This document shows positions 41,974 to 50,482 of a stretch of DNA of 64,000 bases, in pieces. Source of the stretch: Dyella sp. AtDHG13 (lineage in GTDB: Bacteria > Pseudomonadota > Gammaproteobacteria > Xanthomonadales > Rhodanobacteraceae); contig NZ_QICJ01000002.1 in NCBI RefSeq assembly GCF_003201105.1, positions 434,001 through 498,000 on the forward strand. The letters run 5' to 3'. The notes beneath the pieces are model-generated. The model was not told the origin of the DNA, searched no databases, and saw only the letters and a list, made by a program, of their open reading frames with translations. A program made the translations under genes and the position numbers. How positions within the stretch are numbered: the stretch's first letter is position 1; each line of letters begins with the position of its first letter.

Positions 41974-42679
41974 GCGTGAACGACCCATCATCTTCAGTGG
42001 CCCCATGGTCCGCGCTGTGCTCGAAGGGCGCAAGACGGTGACGCGGCGGATCGTGAAGCACATCCCATGGCTTCCCGGCAGAAATCCTCACTTCAGCCAA
42101 GCCATGCCGTTTGTAAACGCGGGTGAATGGCGCATTGCCGGAAGCGAGGAAATGACCCATGGATTTCGCTGCCCCTATGGACAGCCAGGCGACCGGCTGT
42201 GGGTGCGCGAGACCTTCAAGCCGATCGCCAGCGGCGAAGTGAAGAACGGTTACGGCGAGGTCCGGTACGGCTATGCCTACCAGGCTGATAGCTCCAGGCG
42301 ATGGAATGCGCGACCGACCACCATCCATGACCTTACTGGACAGCCATCAAAAGGCCCCATGCAATTCCAGCAGCGGCCATGGCGGTCGCCTGCGACGATG
42401 CCTCATCGCGCCAGCCGCATCACCCTGGAGGTGACCGGCGTGCGCGTGGAGAGACTGCAGGCCATCGACCGCGCAGGCGCTCTTGCAGAAGGCATCGTGG
42501 ACATGAGCACGCCATCGCACACGGCTTTCGGCGTGCCAGGCGCCTCGCTCGCGCAGCACCCCGTTCGGGCCTTCCAGCTCTTGTGGGATTCGATCAACGG
42601 CGCCGGCAGCTGGGACGCCAACCCGTGGGTCTGGGCCATCGAGTTCCGACGCATTGAGCAGGAGAGGAAGGCAGCATGA
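41972..42679 (+). CDS. ASCH-domain-like protein (235 aa)
   Basis: Begins MRERPIIFSGPMVRAVLEGRKTVTRR and contains CPYGQPGDRLWVRETF and WDSINGAGSWDANPWVWAIEFRR, the usual signature of phage ASCH-like (RNA-binding PUA-fold) proteins. Stop overlaps xis (ATGA). Role unknown, perhaps RNA handling. Confidence 0.82.
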   Translation: MRERPIIFSGPMVRAVLEGRKTVTRRIVKHIPWLPGRNPHFSQAMPFVNAGEWRIAGSEEMTHGFRCPYGQPGDRLWVRETFKPIASGEVKNGYGEVRYGYAYQADSSRRWNARPTTIHDLTGQPSKGPMQFQQRPWRSPATMPHRASRITLEVTGVRVERLQAIDRAGALAEGIVDMSTPSHTAFGVPGASLAQHPVRAFQLLWDSINGAGSWDANPWVWAIEFRRIEQERKAA

Positions 42680-42885
42680 CGCTCCGCCACGTCACTATCA
42701 GCAAGTTTTCCAAGGAATCGGGCTATACCGAGAACGCCATCCGCATGAAGATCAAGAACGGTGTATGGTTGGAAGGTATCGTCTGGATTAAGTCGCCGGA
42801 TGGGCGCGTGCTCATCGACATCGAGGGATACGAGAAATGGGTCGCCGGTCAGCAGGTGTCCGCGCTGCAACGCAGCGCAGCATAG
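42676..42885 (+). CDS. xis: Excisionase (69 aa)
   Basis: Small winged-helix protein: HVTISKFSKESGYTENAIRMKIKNGVWLEGIVWIKSPDGRVLIDIEGYEKWV. Matches phage excisionases that direct integrase to attL/attR. It overlaps int by 49 bases. Confidence 0.87.
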   Translation: MTLRHVTISKFSKESGYTENAIRMKIKNGVWLEGIVWIKSPDGRVLIDIEGYEKWVAGQQVSALQRSAA

Positions 42886-44018
42886 AAATCGACTTCTACT
42901 ACAAGGGGGCCCGCTGTCGCGAGCGCCTGAAGCTCCCGCCCACGGGTGCGAACCTCAAGTTCGCAGCCAACCTGAAAGCCCAGGTCGAAGCGGAGATCGC
43001 ACGAGGGTCCTTCGACTATGCCAAGTTCTTCCCGGACAGCAAACGCGCCGTCACGCTCAGCCGACTGCCTGGCGCGGCCCTGACCATCGAGAAGGCGCTG
43101 GAATCTTGGCTGGCCGGCATGAAGAGCCAGATTGAGCACACCACATACCGGGACTACGACCTCGCCATCCAACGGGTATGGGTGCCCGCCTTCGGTGCCA
43201 AGCGCCTCACCGAGCTGACGCGCGGCGACCTCAAAGAGTGGGTGTCGGCGCAGACCTGCGGACTGAAGAGGATCCGCAATCTGCTTCTCCCCATGCGCGG
43301 CCTGTTCGCCCAAGCCATGGAGGACGAGCAGATCACCGCCAATCCCTTCATCGGATGGACGCCGCGCAAGATCGAGCCTCCGAAGGAATCCGACGACGTC
43401 GATCCCTTCACGCCCGCTGAGGTTGCGGCCATCCTCGATGCGAGCGAAGGCCAGATCCGCAACCTATTCCAGTTCGGATTCTGGACCGGACTGCGCACGA
43501 GCGAACTGATCGCCCTTCGTTGGGAGGACGTCGACCTGGTGCACGGCACCATCAGCGTGCGGAGAGCCAAGGTCCGCAAGAAGGTTAAAGCGCCGAAGAC
43601 AAAGGCGGGTCGCCGCACCATGACGCTCCTGGAGCCGGCCCTTCAGGCTTTGCGCGACCAGCGCCAGCACACCCAGACCGCCGGCGAAGAGGTCTTTACA
43701 AATCCACGCACTGGCGAGCCATGGCTCCACGATGGGCCGATACGAAAGACCGCCTGGCACCCAGCGCTGCGGCGCGCAGGCGTGCGCTACCGCTACCCCT
43801 ACCAGATGCGCCACACGTTCGCCTCGACGCTCCTCAGCGCAGGAGAGAACCCAGTATGGGTCGCCTCGCTGATGGGCCATAAGGACTGGACCATGATTGT
43901 TCGAACGTATGGTCGCTGGATACCATCGGTGGCGCCGGATGCCGGGCAGAAGGTCGCATCCCTTTGGGCGTCCGCATCGGATACTCCGTCAACCACCCTA
44001 ACAAGGAAGAAAGCATGA
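42837..44018 (+). CDS. int: Tyrosine integrase for ssrA (393 aa)
   Basis: Lambda-family recombinase. Residues ~15-70 form a DUF3596-type arm-binding domain (SIEIDFYYKGARCRERLKLPP), followed by a core-binding domain, then the catalytic domain with Arg in GFWTGLRTSELIALRW, Arg in YQMRHTFAS, GHKDW and nucleophile Tyr in TMIVRTYGRWIP. The usual His before LRHT is Tyr here. Adjacent to attR, so ssrA is its target. Confidence 0.95.
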   Translation: MGRRSAGVRAATQRSIEIDFYYKGARCRERLKLPPTGANLKFAANLKAQVEAEIARGSFDYAKFFPDSKRAVTLSRLPGAALTIEKALESWLAGMKSQIEHTTYRDYDLAIQRVWVPAFGAKRLTELTRGDLKEWVSAQTCGLKRIRNLLLPMRGLFAQAMEDEQITANPFIGWTPRKIEPPKESDDVDPFTPAEVAAILDASEGQIRNLFQFGFWTGLRTSELIALRWEDVDLVHGTISVRRAKVRKKVKAPKTKAGRRTMTLLEPALQALRDQRQHTQTAGEEVFTNPRTGEPWLHDGPIRKTAWHPALRRAGVRYRYPYQMRHTFASTLLSAGENPVWVASLMGHKDWTMIVRTYGRWIPSVAPDAGQKVASLWASASDTPSTTLTRKKA

Positions 44019-44242
44019 GCCTCAGCACCCTCAGCCACGACCAAATGGCAGCAATTCTGTTCCGAGGCGGAAGCCTCAAAATCGACGGACGACAGCTGCG
44101 AATGACTTCGCTCCATTCTTTGGCCGCCACTGCGAAGAACGGCGGGGCGCGACTCACCATCACGGGTATGGGCGCGGCCAGTGCGAGCGATCTGGAGGAC
44201 CTTGCCGCCGCTGGCAGCGGTGCGGTTGCTTTCGAGGACTGA
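44015..44242 (+). CDS. Hypothetical protein between int and attR (75 aa)
   Basis: ATG 44015 overlaps the int stop. MSLSTLSHDQMAAILFRGGSLKIDGRQLRMTSLHSLAATAKNGGARLTITGMG... resembles a small alpha/beta fold. Unknown; may be a host-like filler or partner of int. Confidence 0.7.
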   Translation: MSLSTLSHDQMAAILFRGGSLKIDGRQLRMTSLHSLAATAKNGGARLTITGMGAASASDLEDLAAAGSGAVAFED

Positions 44243-44245
44243 AAC

Positions 44246-44261
44246 GGTCAGTTTCTGGTCA
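44246..44261 (+). repeat. Paired GGTCAG motif inside attR
   Basis: GGTCAG starts at 44246 and 44257, spaced 11 bases, 37 bases before attR. Related to the TTGGTC array at attL, likely arm-type integrase sites. Confidence 0.5.
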
Positions 44262-44297
44262 GCGCACCAGCGCTAGCCCTTGGTATGTCCCAAAGAG

Positions 44298-44327
44298 CGC
44301 GGGTTCGACTCCCGCCACCTCCACCAA
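44298..44327 (+). other. attR
   Basis: Perfect 30-base copy of the ssrA 3' end at 316-345. Upstream bases differ from tmRNA, so this copy is only the attachment duplicate. Confidence 0.93.
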
Positions 44328-44351
44328 CTCAACGTCCACGGACGTTCCAAG

Positions 44352-44393
44352 AAGGCCGGAATCCCAAGCAACACCAAGGGTTCCGGCCTTTTT
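44352..44393 (+). terminator. Original ssrA terminator, now displaced by the prophage
   Basis: Ten-base perfect stem (AAGGCCGGAA at 44352-44361, complement at 44381-44390) with T run, 25 bases past the CCA duplicate. It would terminate ssrA in an uninfected chromosome. Confidence 0.85.
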
Positions 44394-44431
44394 CTTTGTC
44401 CGCAACCGTCCCAAGAGATTCCTTGAAAGCC

Positions 44432-44461
44432 GGGGGCAACTGGGGGCAAGATCGGGGGCAA
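44432..44461 (+). repeat. Three phased GGGGGCAA repeats outside attR
   Basis: GGGGGCAA begins at 44432, 44442 and 44454 (10 and 12 base spacing), 105 bases beyond the ssrA end. This is an arm-site-like array unrelated to the prophage repeats, suggesting that another element once used the same ssrA site. Confidence 0.5.
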
Positions 44462-44493
44462 CAACCTACCCTCCCTCCTTGCCAATCCAATTT

Positions 44494-44712
44494 CTAGACC
44501 GTAACGGGCAGCCTCTGCATCGTCGAACCTCGAAGTTGAATCCCATGAGAGCCAAAGACAGTTCGACAAACCAGGGGCTCTAGACGCTGGACAGCACACC
44601 CAAGGATGGTGCCGAGAAACTCGGCTTGAAAGAACCCACCTCTTATAAGCCAGCCCTCGCCTTCTCCGAAATATTTCTCGAAATGTATACGTTGCGGTAG
44701 GGTTCGGAACAT
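44494..44712 (-). CDS. Doubtful small ORF (72 aa)
   Basis: An open frame (MFRTLPQRIHFEKYFGEGEGWL...) in low-GC DNA, divergent from the resolvase. No recognised family and no clear ribosome site; it may be a gene remnant. Confidence 0.3.
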   Translation of the reverse strand: MFRTLPQRIHFEKYFGEGEGWLIRGGFFQAEFLGTILGCAVQRLEPLVCRTVFGSHGIQLRGSTMQRLPVTV

Positions 44713-44739
44713 CTATCAAAACTCCTATCAGAATGATAA

Positions 44740-44765
44740 TATCAAATCATCTAGGAGATTTGATA
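44740..44765. promoter_or_regulatory. Palindrome in front of the resolvase
   Basis: Perfect 9-base inverted repeat TATCAAATC / GATTTGATA with an 8-base spacer, covering the AGGAG ribosome site of the resolvase. Typical of resolvase res subsites or an autoregulatory operator. Confidence 0.55.
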
Positions 44766-45329
44766 ATGAGCGAGATCGTGGGGTACGCCCGAGTCAGCAG
44801 CGTCGGCCAATCTCTGGATGTCCAGTTGGACAAGCTGAAGGGAGTCGGCTGCACCCGTATCTATTCTGAAAAGCGATCTGGTAAGCAAGCCGATAACCGC
44901 CCTGAGCTTCAGGCATGCCTCCAGTTCCTTCGGGATGGCGATACCTTGGTCATATCCCGGCTGGACCGTATGGCTCGCTCCGTACTGGACTTGGCCAAAA
45001 TTGCTGAACTGCTAAGGAGAAAGGGCGTCGTCTTGAGGGTGCTTGATCAATCGATCGACACCAGCACCCCTGAGGGGAAACTCATGTTTTCTCTGCTCGC
45101 CAGTTTTGCTGAATTCGAGAACGACATTCGAGCGGAGAGGCAGGCGGATGGAATCGCCAAAGCCAAGCAGAAAGGCGTGGCCTTTGGGCGGAAACGTGCG
45201 CTGACCGAGGATCAGTGCGTGCGCATTCGTACCCTACGACAAGAGGAAAAGTTCTCAGTAGCGCAGTTGGCCGAACGCTTCAATGTTGGCGTTGCCACGG
45301 TCTACCGTGTTCTACGAGAGCCAGCCTGA
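44766..45329 (+). CDS. Serine recombinase, resolvase/invertase family (187 aa)
   Basis: Catalytic N-terminal domain: IVGYARVSSVGQSLDVQ with nucleophile Ser near residue 10, DTLVISRLDRMARSVLDLAKI, and FAEFENDIRAERQADGIAKAKQKGVAFGRK. C-terminal helix-turn-helix FSVAQLAERFNVGVATVYRVL. Full length for Tn3-type resolvases or DNA invertases, but no transposase is nearby. ATG 44766 is preceded by AGGAG. Part of the low-GC patch right of the ssrA site. Confidence 0.92.
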   Translation: MSEIVGYARVSSVGQSLDVQLDKLKGVGCTRIYSEKRSGKQADNRPELQACLQFLRDGDTLVISRLDRMARSVLDLAKIAELLRRKGVVLRVLDQSIDTSTPEGKLMFSLLASFAEFENDIRAERQADGIAKAKQKGVAFGRKRALTEDQCVRIRTLRQEEKFSVAQLAERFNVGVATVYRVLREPA

Positions 45330-45338
45330 ACCGGCGCT

Positions 45339-45621
45339 GGACGAAAAGCCCAGCACTTACTTCATCGTCGGCGCGTACAGGGGTTTCAACCTCGCGCGCA
45401 CCGTTGACAAGCAGAGGACCTGTTGGGCTCCCACAGGAACATCCGGTGGCGAAGTCGCCGCGATAGTGCGGAACGAGTGGCGTGCGCATCCTGAGGATTA
45501 CAACGACGTGGCCGCGGAGGTCGGCATCGGCATGGTGATCTGCAAGCTATGGCAATCCCCTTCGGGCGCTCGAACAATCCACCCTCGCAAGCCCGACAGC
45601 AAAGAGGATGGGGGCAATTAG
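45339..45621 (+). pseudogene. Truncated Rap1a/Tai-like immunity or periplasmic protein
   Basis: Open frame reads STYFIVGAYRGFNLARTV... then TCWAPTGTSGGEVAAIVRNEWRAHPEDYNDVAAEVGIGMVICKLW, resembling the C(x)PxG...HPE core of Rap1a/Tai-type proteins. No signal peptide or credible start; the frame opens inside the resolvase gene at 45283. Probably a gene whose 5' part was replaced by the resolvase insertion. Confidence 0.5.
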
Positions 45622-45770
45622 TTTGATGGCGAGCCACATCTCGTCACTGAAAAGTGGCCGGGTAGTTTTTTCATATCTACAAGCCACGCCATTTCGCACA
45701 ACTCCAAAACGCCGTTGAAGCTCGCCAGAAACAAGGCGATCCAACTGCGCAGCCATACGAGATCATCCAC

Positions 45771-46163
45771 GTGAAGCCATCGATAAAAAGGACTTTGATC
45801 ACGCTCGCTGGTCTGCTTCTTGCGGCCTGCCACGGCGGGCCGCCGTCGGGCCGAGAGTTGGAAGGCAGGCTTCGCGTGGCTCTGCGCAGCTGGACCCCGG
45901 ACCCGCAAAGCGCACAGTTCCGCAATATTTACCGTGGCAAGGTCATCAAGGGCATGGCCAATATATGCGGAGAGTTGAGCACCAAGGATACGCATGGCTC
46001 CTACACCGGCTATCGAACATTCCAGGCCGTCTGGATAGAAGAGCCACGGGCTGCGCCAGGCAAGCAAGAGCTCCGGGTGATGCTGATCGATAGCGACGGC
46101 CGCGATGACGCGAAGATGATCTGCACCATCGACCGGCTGGTCGAGGAAAGAGGACAGATTTAG
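45771..46163 (+). CDS. Putative lipoprotein (130 aa)
   Basis: N-terminal signal peptide with lipobox (RTLITLAGLLLAACHGG, lipidated Cys near residue 20). The mature part has LRSWTPDPQSAQFRNIYRGKVIKGMANICGELSTKDTHGSYTGYRTF, a pattern seen in small proteobacterial lipoproteins of unknown function. Chromosomal rather than phage gene by position. Confidence 0.82.
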   Translation: MKPSIKRTLITLAGLLLAACHGGPPSGRELEGRLRVALRSWTPDPQSAQFRNIYRGKVIKGMANICGELSTKDTHGSYTGYRTFQAVWIEEPRAAPGKQELRVMLIDSDGRDDAKMICTIDRLVEERGQI

Positions 46164-46310
46164 TGATTTTCCTGTCAGGCACAGGGAAACACCGACGCAG
46201 GGTTCGCGTCGTTGCGTGTAAGGGATGCCTTAGCCCCGCCCGTGATCGCCCTGAGGTGTGGCGCATCGACCCGTGAGCCGATGCGCCACGGGACGATCAA
46301 CGGACGGGGT

Positions 46311-46625
46311 TTAAGCGGCTACGGCGCACCGTTGGAATGGCGCGCCGGCGGATAGCTCGATGCAGTGCACGGCAATATCGAGCGCCGCCGACACTTCACT
46401 CGTCAACGACTCGATGGGTTCGCCCGGCATGCCCGTGATGACCAGCCATTCACGCTGTTCCAGGCGATCACGCAGGTACGTGAGCACGCGGAGCGCCGTG
46501 GTTTGCGGGTCATACGGGGGTGTCGGAACAAACCCGGGAAGGTTCGGGTCGTGCGGTGAAGGCGCTTGGCTGCCGTCGCGAGGTAACGACGGGCGTAGCC
46601 CTGCCTTATGATCGTGGGTAGCCAA
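46311..46625 (-). CDS. Hypothetical protein (104 aa)
   Basis: TTG 46625 with an ideal TGAGGAG ribosome site is preferred over ATG 46715. The C-terminal half is helical (YDPQTTALRVLTYLRDRLEQREWLVITGMPGEPIESLTSEVSAALDIAVHCIELSAG), the N-terminus Pro-rich. No family recognised. Confidence 0.68.
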   Translation of the reverse strand: MATHDHKAGLRPSLPRDGSQAPSPHDPNLPGFVPTPPYDPQTTALRVLTYLRDRLEQREWLVITGMPGEPIESLTSEVSAALDIAVHCIELSAGAPFQRCAVAA

Positions 46626-47344
46626 GATCAACTCCTCAGGTTGGTTTTGGTTAGCGGGTCGTCGGTGTTGCTGCACCGGCGGCTCGCGACTCACGGCATC
46701 AACTGCCGTGGTCACCCGCGTAGCCCTGAACGACGGCGCGGGTGACGCAGACAGAGTACGCCCAAGCCCAGCAAAGAGGCACGTCGGGCGAGCGCTCGAC
46801 GCGCATGGGGCGAGCGCCTACGGCGTGTCCGTGCAGGCTGCATGGCGACGAAACCGATATGCACACACGAAGGATGGCCGGGCTTACGCCGCACGGTCAG
46901 TGCGCGCAAAAAAAGGCCCCGCACAAGGCGGGGCCGGTTTGTCGGATTCGGCGGACGGCGTCTTGGAAACGTGAGAAGCCAAGACTTTTTGCAAGGGGGG
47001 CAACCGCAGCACGTTAACGACATCTCGTCGTAACTTTGTTTGTGCATACAGCGGATCTGACGGGTGCAGTGTCATCTCCCTGCCCTGACCACATCAATCG
47101 GATTGCTCTGAAGCGAAGGGTGTGTGCGGCGTCTGGATGGAGTGCGGCGTGTCGATGCGTTGCGTGGTCCCGGATTACGCCGTTGGCTTCATCCGGGCTA
47201 CGGGCTCTACGGTGTCGGGCCTAGCATGGTTTGAGGTGCGAGTCTGTCGTCTCGATGGATGCCGCGTTCATTAGCGGGCGACGACTACAAATACCGGGTC
47301 GCTTCGTTGTAGCTTCTCGCCATCGTCGCTGCGTTGGGGTGGGC
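46626..47344. other. Intergenic region with hairpin and REP element
   Basis: About 720 bases without a convincing gene; the short open frames here are Arg-rich shadows. It holds a strong GC hairpin at about 46918-46941 (GGCCCCGC / GCGGGGCC) with a T run in the minus direction, and one REP-like repeat at 47172-47202. Confidence 0.6.
47172..47202 (+). repeat. REP-like element, copy 1
   Basis: A 31-base imperfect palindrome containing GCC-GTT-GGC and CGGAT/ATCCG arms, 30 of 31 bases identical to the copy at 48925-48955. The two copies flank the MASE1 kinase gene. Confidence 0.7.
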
Positions 47345-48910
47345 ATGGGCGAAGGCTTGGCGAAGGTGGGTCTGCAGCAGCTTGCGCGGGCTGCCGGCAT
47401 GTACGTGGCTACCCTCGTGACGCATGGGCTGACGTTTGCCCTGTGGAATCACCGGGGGGATCTGCAGATGATCCTGCTGACGGGGCCCATGGCGCTTCCC
47501 GTGCTGATGCTGTCGGCCCGCCGGTATTGGCCGGCCTATGGAGTGGGCTGGTGGGCGGCCATGATGAGCTTCATCGTGGCCCGGGGTTATCCGTTGCCGG
47601 GCATGGCGTTGGCTTACCTGGGGTGCGTGTTGTTGCTCTATGGGACGGCGCTGCTGCTGGAGCGCTTTCGCGGCGACCAGTCGATCGACGATTTTCCGCG
47701 CCTGTGGTGGTTCCTGCTGGTGGCGGCGGTGCTGCTTCCGCTGACGACCACCGGCATGGCGCTGTGGCTGAACACCCTACTGCCCACCATCCCCTGGCTG
47801 CACAAGCAGTGGTGGCATATGGCGCTGGCGATGGGCTTGGGCTTCGTGTTGCTCACGCCGGCGGTGCTTAGCCTGAGCAACCCTGCGTCGGCCCTGCGCC
47901 GAGATATGCCGGGCATGCGCGTATGGCTGGTCACGGCGCTGATACTGGTCCTGCTCTGGGTGGCCTGGGGCCTGCTGGGGAATATCGACACGCTGCGGGC
48001 CATCCTGCTGATCGCCCCTGCTCCGCTGCTGATCTACGTGGCTCTATGCGCGCAGATTCCTGGCGTGAGTGCGGTCAACATGGCGCTGGGCGCCATCGCC
48101 ATGCAGCTCAGCCTTTCGGGGCACGGCCCTTTCCTGCAGGGCGATGCGCAATCGAGCACGCTCACCGTGCAGCTGTGGATGCTGGGCATGTCGGTGGTGT
48201 CGCTGCTCTTTGCGGCGCTGGTGGAACAGCGGCGTACCGTGCGCAACGCGCTGTTCGCCAGCAGCAGCGAGGCGCAACACCTGGCGGGACGTCTTATCGT
48301 GGCGCAGGAACAGGAACGCGCGCGCGTCGCACGCGACCTGCATGACGATATCAACCAGCGGCTGGCGCTGGCTTCCATGCACCTCAGTTCGCTGCGCCAG
48401 AAGGTCGAGGAGCACCATCGCCACGACGTGACGCAACTGCAGAACGAACTGATCGCGCTTTCGGGCGACGTTCGCGCGCTTTCGCACGGCCTTCATCCCA
48501 GCACGCTCGAGCACACGGGCCTGGCATTGGCGCTGGGCGAGCTGTGCCGCACGCATCGTCATCGCAGCGGGCCAACGATTGCACTCCACATACCTGAAGA
48601 ACCGGACGGCTTGCCTTGCGAGGTCACGCTCTGCCTTTACCGCGTCACCCAGGAAGCGCTGAGAAATGCGTTGAAGCATGCCCACGCCAAGCGTATCGAC
48701 GTTGCGCTGACCATCGCCGGCGACCAGGTGGAACTGACCATCACGGACGACGGACGCGGCTTCGACGCGCAGTCGGGCGGCTGGCAAGGGTTGGGCCTGA
48801 TGAGCATCAGTGAGCGCGCCAGACTGCTGGGCGGCAGTTGCCGGTTGCGCTCGGCGTTGGGGGAAGGCACTCAACTGTGCGTGTGCCTGCCGTTGCAGAT
48901 GCCGTCCTGA
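47345..48910 (+). CDS. MASE1 sensor histidine kinase, NarL type (521 aa)
   Basis: The first ~280 residues form a MASE1-type sensor with about eight membrane helices (TGPMALPVLMLSARRYWPAYGVGWWAAM, MALAMGLGFVLLTPAVLSL). The HisKA_3 domain has the phospho-acceptor His in ARVARDLHDDINQRL, the ATPase domain has an N-box QEALRNALKHAHAKRID and G-boxes DDGRGFD and GLGLMSISERARLLGG. ATG 47345 is chosen by length. No response regulator follows, so it is an orphan kinase. Unlike the prophage MASE1 protein its catalytic motifs are intact. Confidence 0.92.
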   Translation: MGEGLAKVGLQQLARAAGMYVATLVTHGLTFALWNHRGDLQMILLTGPMALPVLMLSARRYWPAYGVGWWAAMMSFIVARGYPLPGMALAYLGCVLLLYGTALLLERFRGDQSIDDFPRLWWFLLVAAVLLPLTTTGMALWLNTLLPTIPWLHKQWWHMALAMGLGFVLLTPAVLSLSNPASALRRDMPGMRVWLVTALILVLLWVAWGLLGNIDTLRAILLIAPAPLLIYVALCAQIPGVSAVNMALGAIAMQLSLSGHGPFLQGDAQSSTLTVQLWMLGMSVVSLLFAALVEQRRTVRNALFASSSEAQHLAGRLIVAQEQERARVARDLHDDINQRLALASMHLSSLRQKVEEHHRHDVTQLQNELIALSGDVRALSHGLHPSTLEHTGLALALGELCRTHRHRSGPTIALHIPEEPDGLPCEVTLCLYRVTQEALRNALKHAHAKRIDVALTIAGDQVELTITDDGRGFDAQSGGWQGLGLMSISERARLLGGSCRLRSALGEGTQLCVCLPLQMPS

Positions 48911-48924
48911 GGGCGTGCGATCCT

Positions 48925-48955
48925 GGATTCCGCCGTTGGCTTCATCCGGGCTACG
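48925..48955 (+). repeat. REP-like element, copy 2
   Basis: Second copy of the 31-base palindrome, 14 bases behind the kinase stop. Confidence 0.7.
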
Positions 48956-49049
48956 AAGCACCAAGCCGCCTTCACTTTCGCTTCGCGAGACGGTGCCCAC
49001 TGTGGCGCGCGGCTGGCGCTGTCGATGATCTTTCCAAGAGGGAGTTTGC

Positions 49050-49817
49050 ATGAGTTTCACGCTCAATCACCCGCTGGTGGTGTTTGTCCTGTCGCTGGCC
49101 GGCATGTGGATCGCCGAGCGCATCGGCTCGTGGTGGGTTCGCCGGCGCGTGCGGGACAAGGATGCGTGGGTGGATACCTTCACCGTAGTCCAGGGCGCCA
49201 CGCTCACGCTGCTGGGGCTGATCATCGGCTTCAGTTTTTCCATGGCGATCAGCCGCTACGACCAGCGCAAGAATTACGAGGAAGCGGAGGCCAACGCCAT
49301 CGGCACGGAGTACGTGCGGCTTGACCTGCTGCCACCGGAAGACGCGATCAAGCTGCGTCCTCTGCTGATCAACTACCTGGACCAGCGCATCGCCTTCTAC
49401 CAGACCACAGACCGCAGCGAGCTGCCCGCCATCACCGCGCGCAAGAACGCGCTGCAGGCCAGCCTGTGGTCGGCCATGGCCGCGCCTGCCAGCCAGCAGC
49501 CCACGCCCATCACCGCCCTGGTGGTGGCCGGCATGAACGACGTGCTCAATTCGGAAGGCTATACGCAGGCCGCCTGGTGGAATCGGATTCCGGTCGCCGC
49601 CTGGCTGCTGATGATGGTGGTGGCGCTGGGCAGCAACTTGCTGGTGGGCATGGGCTCGCGCAAACCGCCATCGGAACGCGGGCTGCTGCTGGTGCTGCCG
49701 ATGGTGGTGGCGGTGTCCTTCATGCTCATTGCGGACATCGACAGTCCGCGTGGCGGGCTTATCCGCGTCGCCCCGCAGAATCTGCAGGCACTGCGCGCAT
49801 CGCTGCCCCATGGCTGA
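49050..49817 (+). CDS. DUF4239/bestrophin-like membrane protein (255 aa)
   Basis: Four membrane helices: near residues 7-24, 50-68 (GATLTLLGLIIGFSFSMAI), 180-200 and 210-230, with the ending FMLIADIDSPRGGLIRV that marks the DUF4239 group. May be a channel; unproven. A GAGGGAG ribosome site precedes ATG 49050. Confidence 0.85.
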   Translation: MSFTLNHPLVVFVLSLAGMWIAERIGSWWVRRRVRDKDAWVDTFTVVQGATLTLLGLIIGFSFSMAISRYDQRKNYEEAEANAIGTEYVRLDLLPPEDAIKLRPLLINYLDQRIAFYQTTDRSELPAITARKNALQASLWSAMAAPASQQPTPITALVVAGMNDVLNSEGYTQAAWWNRIPVAAWLLMMVVALGSNLLVGMGSRKPPSERGLLLVLPMVVAVSFMLIADIDSPRGGLIRVAPQNLQALRASLPHG

Positions 49818-49826
49818 TGGCATGCT

Positions 49827-50123
49827 TCACAGCAGGGACAAGGCATAGGTCAGCCCCCACAGCGCCACCTGCAAGGTCAGCACGGGCCGCACCCGGCGCC
49901 ATTCGTGCCTGCCGGCCAGCGCAAAGCTGGCCATGATCGGAATCTGGCCGAACATCAGCAGGATGGAGATATGGTCCGCAGTGCCTTCGTCGTGGCGGGG
50001 CGCGTGGAGGCCATGGCGGACAAGGTCGGCCACGATCATCCCGATCACCACGAGGGACATCAGGAGCGGGGTCGTGCCGTTCCAGCGCAGTAACGGCGGG
50101 GTGCTGTCGGCTTGGGGGTTCAT
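49827..50123 (-). CDS. Small membrane protein (98 aa)
   Basis: Three predicted hydrophobic helices (LLMSLVVIGMIVADLV, ISILLMFGQIPIMASFALA, VLTLQVALWGLTYALSLL). Convergent with the DUF4239 gene. ATG 50123 preferred; 50168 would add a non-membrane N-terminus. Unknown function. Confidence 0.68.
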   Translation of the reverse strand: MNPQADSTPPLLRWNGTTPLLMSLVVIGMIVADLVRHGLHAPRHDEGTADHISILLMFGQIPIMASFALAGRHEWRRVRPVLTLQVALWGLTYALSLL

Positions 50124-50159
50124 GGGTGGATTCCACGGTTGGCCGCATGCGGTGTTCGT

Positions 50160-50193
50160 CACCGTCATCCTTGCGAAAGCAGGGATGACGGTG
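50160..50193. repeat. Palindromic repeat
   Basis: Perfect 11-base stem CACCGTCATCC / GGATGACGGTG with a 12-base loop. Resembles dispersed palindromic repeats of high-GC gammaproteobacteria; may act as terminator or mRNA stabiliser. Confidence 0.65.
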
Positions 50194-50482
50194 AGGGTGG
50201 GTGTGCCTTGAGGGCAAATCCTGGGTCGTCGTAGAGGCTAGCGTGCGGATATGGCGCGGGGATGGCGAATGACGACCCACCGTTGCCATGAAGGCCAGGC
50301 TCCGCCCTGCTCCACCACAAACCCATCACAGATCGCCGCAGAGACTGTGCGCATCAAACGGGGGGCAAGGCATGCCGGGGCGGCGCGCGTCGTTCGGTGG
50401 CGCCGATTCCGAGCCGCATGGAGACGGCGCTGCGATTGTCCTTTCCCCAGGGCCAGCCGCTGATCGGGGACAACGCGCGTAC

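Noticed and set aside
46708-47047. Several overlapping short frames on both strands
   Set aside because: Arg/Pro-rich, mutually overlapping, around a GC hairpin; none has a convincing start.
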